Below, one piece after another: positions 52,277 through 61,228 of a stretch of DNA of 64,000 nt. The notes below the pieces were generated by a model. The model searched no databases. It was not told where the DNA came from and was given only the letters and a program-made list of their open reading frames with translations. Source of the DNA: Rhodocytophaga rosea (GTDB taxonomy: Bacteria; Bacteroidota; Bacteroidia; Cytophagales; 172606-1); assembly GCF_010119975.1 (NCBI RefSeq), contig NZ_CP048222.1, positions 1,633,501 through 1,697,500 on the forward strand, given 5' to 3'. Made by a program: the position numbers and the translations under genes. Numbering within the stretch: position 1 is the stretch's first letter; every line of letters begins with the position of its first letter.

Positions 52277-53935
52277 ATGAAACGTCGAAAACTTATCAAA
52301 GGCTTATCCCTCATCCCCATAACCGGGAGTGTTCTTTCAGCCCAGTCTGTATGGGCGGCTCCTGCCGAAAACGGATTTGCCGGGACAATACTACCAGTGG
52401 GTACAGAATCTGCTGCATTTGGTGCATTAAAGAACGAACCGAATATATTCCGGTCTATTGGCGTAGAACCCATTGTTAATTGCCGGGGAACATTTACTAT
52501 TATTGGTGGCTCTATTGAACGGCCGGAGGTACGGGCGGCTATGGAAGCCGCCTCCAAAGATTTTGTACAATATGATGAACTGGCTTTCGGAATAGGACGA
52601 AGGCTTGCCGAACTAACAGGTGCAGAATGGGGAATGGTTTCAGCAGGTTGTGCTGCCGCCATGAAGCACGTAACAGCCGCTTGTGTGACTGGAGGTAATC
52701 CCGAAAAACTGATCCGCATTCCTGATCTTTCAGGTTTTGAAAAGACAGAAGTTATTATTCCCAGAATGTCACGCAATGCATACGATCATGCGATACGGAA
52801 TATTGGAGTTACTATTGTGGAGGTAAATACCCAGGAAGAACTGGAGAGTGCCATCAATCCCAGAACAGCTATGATCTATCTGATGGCCGATGATCCATCT
52901 GTAGCTGGAAAGCCACTTACTCTGGAAGCAATAGCCAAAGTAGCCACTCCTAAAAATATTCCTATCCTGGTAGATGCAGCTGCCGAAGTGCTTACTATAC
53001 CTTGTGTTCATTTGCAAAGAGGAGCTACCCTTGTAGCCTATAGTGGTGGAAAAGCCATTTGTGGTCCACAATGTGCCGGGTTACTACTAGGCAAAAAAGA
53101 TATCCTGATGTCGGCCTGGCAGGCGAGTTCACCCCATCATGGTCCTGGCCGGGATAATAAAGTAGGAAGGGAAGAAATGCTTGGGATGCTGGCAGGTGTG
53201 GAGGCCTGGATAAAACGTGATCATAAAGCCGAGTGGAAACAGTGGCTCTCCTGGCTTGATCATATCTCGAAAAAGGTTTCTACCATTGATGGCGTACAAA
53301 CGAAAGTAGAAGAACCCACCCAGCTTTCTAACCGCTCGCCTGTACTGCACATTAGCTGGAATCCTGACCATTTGCATATTACAGGTGAAGAATTAGCTGA
53401 AGAGGTAGGCAGAAATAAACCCAGAATAGCCATCGGCAGCCGCAGCGAGCCAGGAACAACCTCCATTACTATTACCACCGGACAAATGCAGCCAGGAAAT
53501 GAAAAAGTAGTAGCAGACCGTATTTATGGCATCTTAACTCAGAAACGCAGCCCAAGATCCACAGAAATGCCTGCACCATCTGCCACAATCAGTGGGCGCT
53601 GGGATGTAAAAGTAGAATTTTTCAGCAGCCAAAGCCAGCATTCGCTGACATTGGAACAAGATGGCAACTGGCTACAAGGCTCCCATAAAGGTGATTTTTC
53701 TGTACGTGACATAGCTGGCACCATTGAAGGAGATCAGGTAAAACTCCGCAGTGTAGACCGTAATCCCGGCGATTCTATTACTTTTATTTTTTCAGGCACG
53801 GTATCAGGTGAAACCATTTCCGGCAATATCCACATGGGAGAATACCTGACAGCAAAATTCACGGCAAACCGGTATACCTATAAAGGAAAACGCCAGCGTA
53901 TCATGGTTCCAGGTGGGCCGCCACTGGCAACTTAG
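52277..53935 (+). CDS. Exported SelA-like/glucosaminate-lyase-like PLP enzyme with C-terminal beta domain (552 aa)
   Basis: The protein opens with an RR-type signal (MKRRKLIKGLSLIPITG) ending near 'VWAAPA', so it is probably exported, possibly by Tat. Residues about 55-420 are a fold-type I PLP domain of the SelA/D-glucosaminate-6-phosphate ammonia-lyase group: 'VNCRGTFTIIGGS', 'GAEWGMVSAGCAAAM', 'ILVDAAAEV' and the PLP lysine K259 in 'YSGGKAICGPQ'. The last 110 residues ('ISGRWDVKVEFFSSQSQHSLTL') form a beta-barrel/lipocalin-like module. The neighbouring deacetylases suggest it eliminates ammonia from a deacetylated amino-sugar acid or amino acid. A periplasmic PLP enzyme is unusual. Confidence 0.87.
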   Translation: MKRRKLIKGLSLIPITGSVLSAQSVWAAPAENGFAGTILPVGTESAAFGALKNEPNIFRSIGVEPIVNCRGTFTIIGGSIERPEVRAAMEAASKDFVQYDELAFGIGRRLAELTGAEWGMVSAGCAAAMKHVTAACVTGGNPEKLIRIPDLSGFEKTEVIIPRMSRNAYDHAIRNIGVTIVEVNTQEELESAINPRTAMIYLMADDPSVAGKPLTLEAIAKVATPKNIPILVDAAAEVLTIPCVHLQRGATLVAYSGGKAICGPQCAGLLLGKKDILMSAWQASSPHHGPGRDNKVGREEMLGMLAGVEAWIKRDHKAEWKQWLSWLDHISKKVSTIDGVQTKVEEPTQLSNRSPVLHISWNPDHLHITGEELAEEVGRNKPRIAIGSRSEPGTTSITITTGQMQPGNEKVVADRIYGILTQKRSPRSTEMPAPSATISGRWDVKVEFFSSQSQHSLTLEQDGNWLQGSHKGDFSVRDIAGTIEGDQVKLRSVDRNPGDSITFIFSGTVSGETISGNIHMGEYLTAKFTANRYTYKGKRQRIMVPGGPPLAT

Positions 53936-53963
53936 GACATTTATTATAGCTCTTAAAAATAGT

Positions 53964-53999
53964 AAAAAGCCCTTACGTTCATTGACTAAGGGCTTTTTG
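53964..53999 (+). terminator. Terminator after the PLP enzyme
   Basis: AAAAAGCCCTTA (53964-53975) pairs perfectly with 53987-53998, followed by T. Confidence 0.9.
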
Positions 54000-54021
54000 C
54001 ATTTCTGCAGTCCGGACGGGA
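54000..54021. repeat. tRNA-Asp 3'-end copy A (att-like)
   Basis: This 22-bp segment matches the plus-strand sequence at the 3' end of tRNA-Asp (CATTTCTGC, then GTCCGGACGGGA) with one substitution. It lies in the same orientation as copies B (58970-58993) and C (the tRNA itself). It is the leftmost edge of the candidate tRNA-linked island. Confidence 0.75.
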
Positions 54022-54424
54022 ATCAGTATCTGAAGGATATATAGTTGAATTTTAAGGTGATATAAAAGCCTACTTATTTGGGAGTAAACGTAGGAATAAA
54101 CAGTTTCTATCCTTTTAACTTTTGAATAGAAGAAAATCGTATTCCAATTGGAAAGCTACTATTGGCTCAATTTCATAAGCCATTCTAAAAGCCTCAAACT
54201 TAAATAAGCTAAAAATTATTACAGATTAGTTTTTCCCTTAAGGAGTCTTTATAGTGTGCTTAATCATTTATCTCCCATGAATAACAGTACTTTCATATTT
54301 CTGCTTCTTTTGTAGTAACTCTTCTTTCCACTTTTCTTGCATAAAAAGAGACAAGCAAGTATTTCCCAAAGTTTATTTCTCAATATTAAGTAGTATTATG
54401 TAGGTGCCATTATTCAAGAATTCT
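54022..54424. other. Leader region of the propeller T9SS gene
   Basis: No gene recognised. Contains TAGGAATAAAC (54091-54101), a motif that recurs near the other tRNA-end copy. Confidence 0.4.
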
Positions 54425-57400
54425 ATGAAACATAAGTTACTCTTTTCTTTTTTGCTGTTGTTTTGTTTGCCCTTTTCCTTCCTACATGGTCAAGACATAG
54501 ATACTACTATGTGGGTAACTGATAACCGTGTAAATGCGGTTGTACAAGAGGGCAATATAATTTATCTTGGTGGCCTTTTTAATTACATAGGCCCTAATAC
54601 TGGTGGTGGTGCAGTGGTTAATATAGCTGATGGCCAGTTAACAAACTCACAGCCTTTGCATATTGAGGGAACAGTGAGAACAGTCATTTCTGATGGAAAA
54701 GGAGGGTGGTATATAGCTGGATTATTCAGTAAAATACAAGGAGTTACGTTCAATAATATAGCACATATTTTGTCTGATGGAAATCCGGACAAAGACTGGA
54801 AACCACAATTTATTTCTTATGAACGAATCGATGCTTTAGCTCTCTCTGGAAGCACAGTATATGTAGGGGGCTCTTTTTCATCTATAGACGGCCAAGCCAG
54901 GAATGCCCTTGCTGCTATTGATGCCACAACCGGAGTAGTTACTGCTTGGAATCCTAATCCAGATGGTGGGGTAAACACCCTGGCCGTAGTAGGAAACAAA
55001 GTTTATGCAGGAGGTGTATTTTCATCTATAGGCGGCCAAGCCAGGAATGGACTTGCTGCTATTGATGCTACAGCCGGAGTAGCCACCGCTTGGAATCCTG
55101 ATGTAACTGGTGGCATAAGCACCTTAGCTATTGCTGAAAACAAAGTTTACGCAGGAGGTCTGTTTTCATCTATAGGCGGACAAAGTAGAAATAACTTAGC
55201 AGCTATTGATGCCACTACGGGAGTAGCCACTGCTTGGAATCCTAATCCAGATGGTGGTGTAAACACCCTGGCCATTGCTGAAAATAAGGTGTATGTAGGA
55301 GGCAATTTCGCATCTATAGGCGGACAAAGTAGGCGTAACTTAGCAGCTATTGATGCCACTACGGGAGTAGCCACTGCTTGGAATTCTGATGTAAGTAGTT
55401 ATACCTCCGGAAGTATCTATGCGATAGCAATCTCCGGGAATACAGTTTATGTTGGGGGAGGGTTTGCGCATTGGTCAATAGGGGGAAAATATAGGAATTA
55501 TTTGGCGGCTATTGATGCCAATACGGGATTATTTACGTCTTGGAATCCTAATATAACTGGTGGAGTAAACACCTTAGCTGTTGCCGAAAATAAAGTTTAT
55601 GTAGGAGGTGATTTTTCATCTATCGGCGGACAAGTCAGAAATGGCCTTGCCGCTATTGATGCCTCAACGGGCGCGGCTACGTCTTGGAATCCTAATGTTA
55701 TTGGTAGAGTAAATACCCTAGCTGTTGCCGAAAATAAAGTTTATGTAGGAGGTGATTTTTCATCTATCGGTGGACAAGTCAGAAATGGCCTTGCCGCTAT
55801 TGATGCCTCAACGGGCGCGGCTACGTCTTGGAATCCTAATATAACTGGTGAAGTATACACACTAACTGTGGCAGGAAACAAGGTTTATGCAGGAGGCTTT
55901 TTTACATCTGTCGGCGGACAAGCCAGGAATGCCCTTGCCGCTATTGATGTCTCAACAGGTTTAGCTACCGCTTGGAATCCTGGTATAGCTTCTTTGAATT
56001 CCAATTCAAACACTTATATATCAACTCTATCAATTTCTATTTCCAAAAACACCTTATATGCAGGAGGCTCTTTTACATCTGTTGGTGGACAAGCCAGAAA
56101 TGGCCTTGCCGCTATTGATGCTTCTACGGGAGTGGCCACTGCTTGGAATCCTAATCCAGATGGTGGTGTAAACACCCTGGCCATTGCTGAAAATAAGGTG
56201 TATGTAGGAGGCAATTTCGCATCTATAGGCGGACAAGCCAGAAATGGCCTTGCCGCTATTGATGCTTCTACAGGATTGGTTACCGCTTGGAATCCCAATA
56301 TAACTGGCGGAGTAAGCACTTTGGCAATAATAGGAAACAAGGTATATGCAGGAGGCTCTTTTACATCTGTCGGCGGACAATCCAGGTATAGGCTTGCTGC
56401 TATTGATGCCACAACCGGAATAGCCACCGCTTGGAATCCTAGTATAAGTGCTGGTGGTGTAAATACGCTTGTTCTATCCGGCAATAGAATATTTGTAGGG
56501 GGTAATTTTAAAAATATTGCTTCAACTACTAGCCCCTATTTTGCCTCTTTTATAAATGACAGACCTCTGCATGTAGTGAAAGGAACTATTTATGAAGATA
56601 CCAATGGAAACTGCAAAAAAGATCCTGGTGAAAATGGTTTAGCAGACAGGATAGTATTTACAAGGCCCGGCAATTATTTCACCTCTTCAGATTCCTTTGG
56701 GAACTATGCCCTTGTTGTTGATAGTGGAAGTTATACAATTCAACAAGTAATCCCAACTGAAAAAGCGGCTATTATCAAGCAAGTATGTCCGGCAAATTCT
56801 GCATCGTATAGTGTTCAGTTTACAGCCTCTGCTGAAACCATTCTCGGTAAAGACTTTGCCAATCAAACTATCCTTCTTCCTTATCTCTCTGTGAGTGTGT
56901 CCTCTGATCGCAGAAGAAGGTGTATGACCAATACGACTATCGTTTCTTATTGCAATAGCGGCAAAGGGGAAGCAGAAAATGCCCAAATATATGTAAAGCT
57001 ACCAGAGTATGTCGTCTTAAAAAGCGCTAGTTCGGCATATACGGTAGACAAAGAAGGTAATTATGTATTTAGTATTGATTCTATAGCTGCTAATACTTGT
57101 GGCAGTTTCAATATTCAAGATTCGGTGATTTGTGGCAATCCTGACATTAGAGGCCTTACCCAATGTACCAAAGTATGGATTACACCTGCCAATGACAGAA
57201 TCCCTTCTGAAAATTGGGATCACTCAGATATAAATGTAAAAGCTAAATGCCTGGAAAATGGCAGAGTTCGTTTAGGCATTTATAATACCGGAAAGGGTAG
57301 TATGGCCGATAGCAGTGCTTTCCGGATTTATCTGGATGCCCAACTGGTATTTACGTCAAGCTACAAGCTTGGTCAGGGAGACAGCCTGATTTTGCAAGTG

Positions 57401-58819
57401 CCAGCTAATGGACAAACCGTAAGATTAGAAGCCGATCAACATCTACATCATCCAAGTAAAAAACAAAGTTATATTACGGTTGAAGCTTGTGGAATCAATG
57501 ATAATGGCACAGTAAGTAAAGGATACGTAAATCAGCAACCTCAAGAGGAGGAAGAACCTGAAATAGCCACAGAATGCTTACCTATCATCGATTCTTTTGA
57601 TCCCAATGATAAAGCCGTTTCTCCGCAAGGTGTGAGTAGTGAATACTATACGCCAACGAACAAAGCCTTAGATTATGTCATCCGTTTTCAAAACACTGGG
57701 ACCGATGTAGCTTACAAAGTAGTAGTGGTGGATACCTTGTCTTCGCACTTAGATATCAGTACCCTTCAGGTAGGAGCTGTTTCTCATCCCTATAAGCTGA
57801 GTGTATCCGGCAAAGGCAAACTAGTGCTTACCTTTACTTTCAATAACATAAACCTGCCTGACAGCACCAGAGATCAACTAGCTAGCAATGGATTTATCAA
57901 ATTCAGCATCAAACCGCTGGCAAGTATTGCAGAGAAAACAGTGATTGAGAATTATGCAGATATTTTCTTTGATTTTAATGAGCCAGTTCGTACTAATACA
58001 GTCTTTAATTCCATTTATGATATACCTGCTACAGTGGTAGAAGCAGTCAGGTTAAACCCAAGTGTTGTTTGTCAAACTACCAATACGACTATTCAAGCTG
58101 GCGGAAGCCGATCCATTTGCGAACAAGATACGATCATCTTACAAGCAGTTTCTCCTCTCCAAGGTCAAGGTAGCTGGAAACGAGTACAAGGAACAGGAAT
58201 AATTGAGGATATACATTCTGCTCAATCTTTAGTATCAGGCTTAGGTTATGGAGAGAATGTTTTTGAATGGAAGGTTTCTGCTAACACTTGCACAGATTCA
58301 CTCAGGGCGCCAGTCAGCATCACTCGCCTTCCTAAGCCAACTACGCCTATCATTACTCAAGCAGGAAATGATAGTTTAGTTTGTAATGTAATAGGTGCAG
58401 AATATGAGTGGAGCTTGAATGGAGATATTCTTGAGCAAACCTCAAAAAGTATTTATGTAAATAAGGCAGGAACCTATAGAGTAAGGGTAAAAGATAGCGT
58501 AGGTTGTATCTCAGAAGAATCAGCTGCTTTTTCTTTTGTGCTTACCGCAATCGATACCTACCTATCTTCTCTTATTAATGTTTATCCCAATCCTAGTAGT
58601 GGAAGAATTACCATTTCTATTCCTGCTAGTCTAGGTCCAGATGTAGAGCTGTCCGTTGTAGATGCAATAGGCAAAAACATTCAAACTTTTCCTATTACAA
58701 TCAAGGGTAATGGAGATTATCGACAAGAGATTGATCTCTCAAATAGAGAGAAGGGCTTGTATATATGTAAGCTCCACACTTCAAAAGGAGTAGTAGTAAA
58801 AAAACTATTCAAACAGTAA
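54425..58819 (+). CDS. T9SS-secreted protein with 48-residue propeller-type repeats (1464 aa)
   Basis: The start at 54425 gives a clean signal peptide (MKHKLLFSFLLLFCLPFSFLHG); an upstream in-frame ATG at 54404 is less likely. Eleven clear and a few degenerate repeats of about 48 residues follow, each 'VNTLAVAENKVYVGGDFSSI..GGQ.RN.LAAIDA.TG.AT.WNPN', resembling delta-60-repeat beta-propellers. Next come an SdrB-like segment ('GTIYEDTNGNCKKDPGENG'), a 'FDPNDKAVSPQG' domain of the DUF7619 type, an Ig/PKD-like region, and a T9SS type A sorting domain ('LINVYPNPSSGRITISIPA...KGLYICKLHTSKGVVVKKLFKQ'). It is probably a large surface protein. A truncated paralogue lies 1.6 kb downstream on the other strand. 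Confidence 0.93.
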   Translation: MKHKLLFSFLLLFCLPFSFLHGQDIDTTMWVTDNRVNAVVQEGNIIYLGGLFNYIGPNTGGGAVVNIADGQLTNSQPLHIEGTVRTVISDGKGGWYIAGLFSKIQGVTFNNIAHILSDGNPDKDWKPQFISYERIDALALSGSTVYVGGSFSSIDGQARNALAAIDATTGVVTAWNPNPDGGVNTLAVVGNKVYAGGVFSSIGGQARNGLAAIDATAGVATAWNPDVTGGISTLAIAENKVYAGGLFSSIGGQSRNNLAAIDATTGVATAWNPNPDGGVNTLAIAENKVYVGGNFASIGGQSRRNLAAIDATTGVATAWNSDVSSYTSGSIYAIAISGNTVYVGGGFAHWSIGGKYRNYLAAIDANTGLFTSWNPNITGGVNTLAVAENKVYVGGDFSSIGGQVRNGLAAIDASTGAATSWNPNVIGRVNTLAVAENKVYVGGDFSSIGGQVRNGLAAIDASTGAATSWNPNITGEVYTLTVAGNKVYAGGFFTSVGGQARNALAAIDVSTGLATAWNPGIASLNSNSNTYISTLSISISKNTLYAGGSFTSVGGQARNGLAAIDASTGVATAWNPNPDGGVNTLAIAENKVYVGGNFASIGGQARNGLAAIDASTGLVTAWNPNITGGVSTLAIIGNKVYAGGSFTSVGGQSRYRLAAIDATTGIATAWNPSISAGGVNTLVLSGNRIFVGGNFKNIASTTSPYFASFINDRPLHVVKGTIYEDTNGNCKKDPGENGLADRIVFTRPGNYFTSSDSFGNYALVVDSGSYTIQQVIPTEKAAIIKQVCPANSASYSVQFTASAETILGKDFANQTILLPYLSVSVSSDRRRRCMTNTTIVSYCNSGKGEAENAQIYVKLPEYVVLKSASSAYTVDKEGNYVFSIDSIAANTCGSFNIQDSVICGNPDIRGLTQCTKVWITPANDRIPSENWDHSDINVKAKCLENGRVRLGIYNTGKGSMADSSAFRIYLDAQLVFTSSYKLGQGDSLILQVPANGQTVRLEADQHLHHPSKKQSYITVEACGINDNGTVSKGYVNQQPQEEEEPEIATECLPIIDSFDPNDKAVSPQGVSSEYYTPTNKALDYVIRFQNTGTDVAYKVVVVDTLSSHLDISTLQVGAVSHPYKLSVSGKGKLVLTFTFNNINLPDSTRDQLASNGFIKFSIKPLASIAEKTVIENYADIFFDFNEPVRTNTVFNSIYDIPATVVEAVRLNPSVVCQTTNTTIQAGGSRSICEQDTIILQAVSPLQGQGSWKRVQGTGIIEDIHSAQSLVSGLGYGENVFEWKVSANTCTDSLRAPVSITRLPKPTTPIITQAGNDSLVCNVIGAEYEWSLNGDILEQTSKSIYVNKAGTYRVRVKDSVGCISEESAAFSFVLTAIDTYLSSLINVYPNPSSGRITISIPASLGPDVELSVVDAIGKNIQTFPITIKGNGDYRQEIDLSNREKGLYICKLHTSKGVVVKKLFKQ
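54827..56550 (+). repeat. Tandem 48-residue (about 144-bp) repeat array
   Basis: Eleven clear units plus one partial unit. Two adjacent ones (around 55557-55845) are nearly identical at the DNA level, so recent unit duplication is likely. Linkers of variable length interrupt the period at units 4, 8 and 9. Confidence 0.9.
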
Positions 58820-58835
58820 GTAACAGGACACAATT

Positions 58836-59071
58836 TAGGAATAAACAAATGGGCATAAATTGTAAGTAGGAATAAACAAAAAGTTGAAAATCTGCTCAGA
58901 AAAGGTGTATGTTCGAGTTCCGGAAAAGCACCAAAAAAGCCCTTAATTTGCAAAATTAAGGGCTTTTTTCATTTCTGCGGTCCGGACGGAACTTTATTTT
59001 ACAAAGTTAACTCTTTAGCTATTAAATAGTTGCGGACTACACATAGTTAAGGAATAAACCTAGGCATAAAC
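58836..59071. repeat. Recurrent GGAATAAAC motif around tRNA-end copy B
   Basis: TAGGAATAAAC occurs at 58836-58846 and 58867-58877, AAGGAATAAAC at 59049-59059 and the variant TAGGCATAAAC at 59061-59071. Another TAGGAATAAAC stands at 54091-54101 next to copy A. All lie in non-coding flanks of the tRNA-end copies. They could be recombinase arm sites or remnants of a duplicated spacer. Confidence 0.55.
58933..58993. repeat. tRNA-Asp 3'-end plus terminator, copy B
   Basis: The 17-bp perfect terminator stem (58933-58949 with 58953-58969, loop GCA) and the adjoining tRNA-Asp 3' end (to 58993, one substitution) duplicate 61712-61775. The similarity continues leftward for about 100 bp (from around 58838 and 61617), including GTTCGAGT.CCGG. 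The rest of the tRNA is missing. Confidence 0.85.
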
Positions 59072-59131
59072 ATTTTTCATTAAAATTAATTATCTGATTA
59101 TCAGCAACTTGAAGCGAAAATTTATTCGTTA

Positions 59132-59319
59132 TCAAACTATCAGTTTTTTCACAAAGGTTTCTTTAGCTGTTTCTATATGTAGAATATGGATACCAGCTTT
59201 TATATCTGATAGTGATAGTTCTCTTATTTGCCTGATTTATATAACTATTTGCGTTAGAGTAAAGAAATATAGAAGATAGACTTAGTGAAAGAAACATAGA
59301 AGTATTTTTATTGATGTTA
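59132..59319 (-). pseudogene. C-terminal T9SS-tail remnant of the disrupted propeller-repeat gene
   Basis: Read on the minus strand, the DNA left of the IS ends '(R)ELSLSDIKAGIHILHIETAKETFVKKLIV' and then stops, the typical end of a T9SS type A sorting domain. The upstream part ('SSIFLYSNANSYINQANK') is in another frame, so a frameshift separates them. Without the IS, the frame of the upstream gene fragment runs straight into this segment. Confidence 0.6.
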
Positions 59320-59324
59320 AGTAA

Positions 59325-59933
59325 TTAAACACAATTAAGTATAATATTTTCATCTACTTCAAGTTTTTTAAAATCAAGTTTAAAGTAAGTACCCAATCCT
59401 GAAAAGATGGTATAAAGTGCCTCCTTAAGCGCTTCTACAGACAGATAGTCTTCGGCTTTGAGCCAATGATATTTCACCTGCTTCCAAAATCGTTCGATCC
59501 TGTTAAGATGAGGACTATACTTAGGCAGCAAAAAGATGTATAATCCTTTCTGTTCCCATTCTTCTTTTTTGACTTCCCATAGGCCACATGTATGCCAGGA
59601 GGCGTTGTCTAAGACTATGACAGTAAACTTGGAAATAGATGTTGAGAAGGCCTCTACACATTCAATGATAAAGTCAGCGTTTAGACTCCCACTTTTCTGA
59701 TAAGTAAGCAACTCATTATTTGTACTTAACAAGCCAAATACATTTATCCTTGTACTTCTTTGGGATAAAATAGGGGCGTGTTCGCCTTTTTTGATCCATC
59801 CATAAGGTACACAAGGGGTAAGGCAAAACCCTGATTCGTCTCCAAAATATAAATCTATACTGCCTGTCTGTGCCAAATAAAGCAAAGCATGTAATCGCTT
59901 GACTTTCTGCTCATATGCTTCTTTGTTTTGCAA
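59325..59933 (-). CDS. IS630-family transposase, C-terminal (DDE) ORF, copy 2
   Basis: Same 202-residue sequence as the ORF at 882-1490: DESGF, VLDNASWH and NRIERFW motifs of the DDE core. It is probably expressed as a -1 frameshift product with the HTH ORF, through the A7 run at plus positions 59975-59981. Confidence 0.9.
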   Translation of the reverse strand: MQNKEAYEQKVKRLHALLYLAQTGSIDLYFGDESGFCLTPCVPYGWIKKGEHAPILSQRSTRINVFGLLSTNNELLTYQKSGSLNADFIIECVEAFSTSISKFTVIVLDNASWHTCGLWEVKKEEWEQKGLYIFLLPKYSPHLNRIERFWKQVKYHWLKAEDYLSVEALKEALYTIFSGLGTYFKLDFKKLEVDENIILNCV

Positions 59934-59938
59934 TGGCT

Positions 59939-60376
59939 TTATCCATTTACGGAAACGTTTCCATCGGTAGTCAATTTTTTTAAAAACCGCTTCAAGGTCA
60001 TCTCACTCATAGCCGTGCCTAATTTAGCTTCTATCTCTCGCTTAGCTAATTTAAGTTGTTGTTTTTCTTTCTCTATGCTATTTTCCACTACTTCAACATG
60101 GGTAGCATTACTGGTAGTAAGGATGGGTTTTCTGCCTTTCCCTTTTTGGTTCTTTAACCCTACCACACCTGTTTTCTCAAAGCGATCAAACCACTTATAA
60201 ATACTTAACTGACTTACTTGAAAAATGCTTGCTAACTTCTGTACTTGATAGCCTTGATTGGATAACAGTATACATTGGCAACGGTTACGTTCCTGATAAC
60301 TTTTACTATCTTTATGAATCTTCTCTAAGTCTTGTTTTTGCTTGTCTGTAATCTTCTTGATATAACGCATAAGCAA
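59939..60376 (-). CDS. IS630-family transposase, N-terminal (HTH) ORF, copy 2
   Basis: Same 145-residue protein as the ORF at 1496-1933 when started at 60376. The frame is open further upstream to 60463, but that extension crosses the element's end and belongs to the host gene. The slippery TTA AAA AAA is preserved. Confidence 0.9.
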   Translation of the reverse strand: MLMRYIKKITDKQKQDLEKIHKDSKSYQERNRCQCILLSNQGYQVQKLASIFQVSQLSIYKWFDRFEKTGVVGLKNQKGKGRKPILTTSNATHVEVVENSIEKEKQQLKLAKREIEAKLGTAMSEMTLKRFLKKLTTDGNVSVNG

Positions 60377-60421
60377 AGATACAATTTGCCAAAATCTTAT
60401 ACTTAATTGTGTACTCTTACT

Positions 60422-61145
60422 TAATATATGTTTGAGTAGAAACTCCCTGATCAATAAAAGCATTCCAAGGAGAAGCTAATCCGGTAACTGGGTCCAATAA
60501 AGCCAAAAAATTACGTTGTGCTCCCCCAATCTGTGTAAATCTACCTCCTACAATTATGTTATTGTTTGCTGAAAGAATAGTTTTTACTTCATAATCTGCA
60601 TTAGGGTTCCAATGCGTTATTTGTCCGGAGGTAATATCTATTGCTGCAATATTATTTCTTTGGGTATCTCCAATGGAAGAAAAACTTCCCCCTACATATA
60701 GGATATTATTTGAAAGTAATAAAGTATAAATAGGACTTTTAACTTTCGGATTCCATGATTTGTCTAAGCTATAATTCGGATTGATATGGACTAAGAATGC
60801 GAAATCAGCTGCATTGATTACCTTAAAACTACCACCCATAAACCATCCTCCTTTGCCATCAGAAATAATTGTATAAATTGTACCATTTACTTTTGGGAAC
60901 TGCGCTTTTGCTAATCCAGTAGCTATATCTACAGGTACTCCAGAACCAGTTCTAGGACCTACATAGTCAAAGCTACCACCCAGATATATCGTATTATTTA
61001 AAGTGGCCATTGTATAAACACTTGCACTACTATTAATAGAGCCACTACTTACAACGGCCATAGTTGAATCAAGCACTTGAGCTCTAATAGTTAAAGAGAA
61101 GGATAATACTATAGCTAAAAAAACAGAGAATAGATTTTTTTTCAT
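60422..61145 (-). pseudogene. N-terminal fragment of a propeller-repeat T9SS-type protein, broken by IS630
   Basis: From ATG 61145 the frame encodes a signal peptide (MKKNLFSVFLAIVLSFSLTIRAQ), then 'TMATLNNTIYLGGSFDYVGPRTGSG' and 'IISDGKGGWFMGGSFKVI'. At least two repeat units follow ('ILYVGGSFSSIGDTQRNNIAAID', 'IIVGGRFTQIGGAQRNFLALLD'). It is clearly a paralogue of the 54425-58819 protein. About 240 residues remain before the IS ends the gene. Most of the middle of the paralogue has no counterpart on the other side of the IS, so the gene was probably short or internally deleted before insertion. Confidence 0.85.
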
Positions 61146-61228
61146 AAAAACTAATAGAATGGAACAATACTGTTTAATAAGTTCTATCAGTGGTTTGTAA
61201 TTATTTGGCAATAACTCAGATAATCCTT

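Larger units (their letters stand above)
59320..60421 (-). mobile_element. IS630-family insertion sequence, copy 2
   Basis: The same 1102-bp element as 877-1978, with the same terminal repeats and flanking TA duplication; I saw no difference between the copies. It sits inside a propeller-repeat gene. Removing the element and one TA rejoins the reading frame (…ACA TAT ATT AAC ATC…). Confidence 0.95.
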
